Source of the DNA: Onchocerca volvulus
Taxonomy: Eukaryota; Nematoda; Chromadorea; Rhabditida; Onchocercidae
Length of the DNA stretch: 64,000 nucleotides
NCBI GenBank assembly: GCA_000499405.2
Contig: HG738137.1
Span: forward strand, 6,138,001 to 6,202,000
Reading direction: 5' to 3'
A program made the translations under genes and the position numbers. Numbering within the stretch: the first letter of the stretch is position 1; every line of letters starts with the position of its first letter. Below, piece by piece: positions 62,601-64,000 of this stretch. The notes beneath the pieces were generated by a model. The model made no database searches, was not told the DNA's origin, and was given only the letters and a program-made list of their open reading frames with translations.

Positions 62601-63948
62601 GAAAATGGGAGTGGTAATTAGATTGTCAGTTTTAAACAAAAATTGCTAAAAGATGAAAAGTTATCCCCTGCCTTTGTCTAAAGATACCAAACCGATGATA
62701 GTTTTGTTACCAGCACATTTTTCTCCAAAATTTGTTGCAAATAAAAAACAATTAATAACTTTGCAAAAAGATGAGCTGTTTAAAGCTTTCGATTGAATCT
62801 CGGGAAATTCATTACTTTTATTCGAGTATATTGATTGAGTAAACGATTTTTTCGGATTTTTAGAACTTTCCAAGAACATAGGCCCCAAACATAATCTGTA
62901 AATTCCTTCGACGGTTTATCGAAAGAAATCGGAACATTTTTGTTTGCATAGGAGCACCCGTGCTGCGAAGCTATGCATCTATAGCAACGTCGATTTCCGA
63001 CCGACCTTGAACGTCTCTGTACCGTTACTTTCCTTCATCCTTGATATTATTTAAATACTTACAGACTATGTGTCGTTCTGTTCATGAGATTAAGGCAGTC
63101 AAAAGGTTCGATTTCATTTTATTGGCAGCACCAAATTGTGCATGTCGCTTATTCTTGCTCTAAATTCTATACTCTCCTATGCAGCTCTCTTCTGAATATT
63201 CTACAGTATCATTTAAAAAAATTTTTAATTTGCGATGCATTTGCTAGAAAATGTTTTATTTGGGATTTTAAAATAAAAAAAGGTAATTTCTCCCTAGACA
63301 GTTTTTACTGTGCCTTCTTATTACATGGTTAATGCATCAATTTCTTAAACTAATACCGACGACAAAAAAACATTTATATTAAATTTATTATATTACTACG
63401 AAATTAACAAAACTTGAAAAACATGTTATTACCTAGATTTTTGAGTGTTAAAAGAAACTATTGAATATTTCAAAAAATATCCATAATATCTGCAATATTT
63501 TTATATGAATTTTTTCGATGATAATATTCAATCATATTGCAATACTACATCCAATTAATGTAGTGTACTGTTATCTCCTAAAAAGATACGCGTTCCATTA
63601 TATTAGTCTTTTAATATTAGCCATCATTCAGTCTTTTACTTAGCGCATTCAAATTTAATAATAAGTAGTTTTTAGTAATAAGTACACTTGTTATAGTCCA
63701 TAATTAAGATTTAATTGATTTAGACAGTTCATTAAATTTTTGAAATTTATCAAATATGCAATTCGAATTATTTACATTTAAGGAATCAAAAAATTGTTTG
63801 TTTTTTTCAGGTTCACGAAGCAGAAGGAGCTAGAAAATTAACGGGTCGACAATTATTTCTTCGTGATTCAACATTAAATTTGTCAGATGTAGCATTGATG
63901 CAAGCGGCAAGCAATGAAATTGAATTCGATGAATCACTTTTCGATGAG
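59616..63948 (+). CDS. RWD domain-containing protein 1 homologue (DRG2 partner), 3' end outside window
   Basis: RWDD1/GIR2 family proteins bind and stabilise the GTPase DRG2 and associate with translating ribosomes (family knowledge). Five exons are visible: 59616-59741, 60132-60338, 60575-60677, 62082-62167, 63811-63948; 660 nt, 220 residues so far. The N-terminal RWD domain (residues 1-110) has LEALEMIYSDELEI and LPADYPDVAPEIEILG. A Lys/Glu-rich coiled coil (EDLETEKIKAEEKAVEEKEA) follows at about 118-145. Then come the RWDD1 signatures TRVTPEAFLAWKKKFDAEI and LTGRQLF, and an acidic FDESLFDE that in relatives precedes an acidic tail. The last visible exon ends at a donor GAG|GTAGTT, so the tail exon lies beyond 64000. 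Introns 4 and 5 are 1.4 and 1.6 kb. The ATG lies 11 nt behind GTTTAG. Confidence 0.92.
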
Positions 63949-64000
63949 GTAGTTATGATTTTATCAAATACTGTTACAAGACAGTGGCGCGTTAGTTGAA

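Overview
The window looks like nuclear DNA from a nematode, most likely a parasitic clade III (filarial-type) worm. It is AT-rich and every intron-containing gene has GT/AG (once GC/AG) introns with TTTCAG-like acceptors. Most start codons lie about 5-20 nt behind an acceptor-like site with no identifiable upstream coding exon, as expected for spliced-leader trans-splicing. The proteins that can be assembled (RAB-10, APR-1, PAT-10 troponin C, CLN-3) resemble Caenorhabditis ones, but introns are longer (100-1600 nt) and intergenic spaces reach 7 kb. The species call is inference; no rRNA, tRNA, CRISPR or intact transposon was found.

Layout, left to right: rab-10 (minus, 607-2880, 5 exons); a 6-kb gene-free stretch; apr-1, an APC homologue (minus, 8868-16366, 18 exons, 1254 aa); a 2.7-kb divergent promoter region; an intronless Brinker/CENPB-type HTH factor with a PLDLS co-repressor motif (plus, 19234-21093); 6 kb with a 21-bp minisatellite; a small four-TM protein (plus, 27174-28068); 6.8 kb gene-free; an alpha-type nicotinic receptor subunit (plus, 34898-39555, 12 exons, 500 aa) convergent with troponin C pat-10 (minus, 39769-41796, 5 exons, 161 aa); 4.1 kb of divergent promoter space; cln-3 (plus, 45901-49781, 11 exons, 451 aa); a structured cln-3 3' flank; an unrecognised charged protein (minus, 50779-52501); an M20 metallopeptidase (plus, 55379-58326, 8 exons, 359 aa); and the 5' part of an RWDD1 homologue running off the right edge (plus, from 59616). 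All multi-exon models were joined by hand and each closes in frame.

Functional themes: Wnt/cytoskeleton (APR-1 with armadillo repeats, a 20-aa-type beta-catenin motif, SAMP-like Axin motifs, an EB1-type SxIP and a C-terminal VTTV PDZ ligand), vesicle traffic and lysosome (RAB-10, CLN-3), and neuromuscular function (nAChR next to troponin C). The genes look like ordinary independent transcription units rather than an operon or a defence/mobile island. I did not find a clear new multi-gene system. The most unusual signals are non-coding: a 28-bp perfect palindrome containing a splice acceptor just upstream of the Brinker-like gene, a cluster of hairpins and tandem duplication behind cln-3, an inverted copy of an exon/5' splice site inside the same gene's intron, a long everted AGGTCA palindrome, and two in-register minisatellites.
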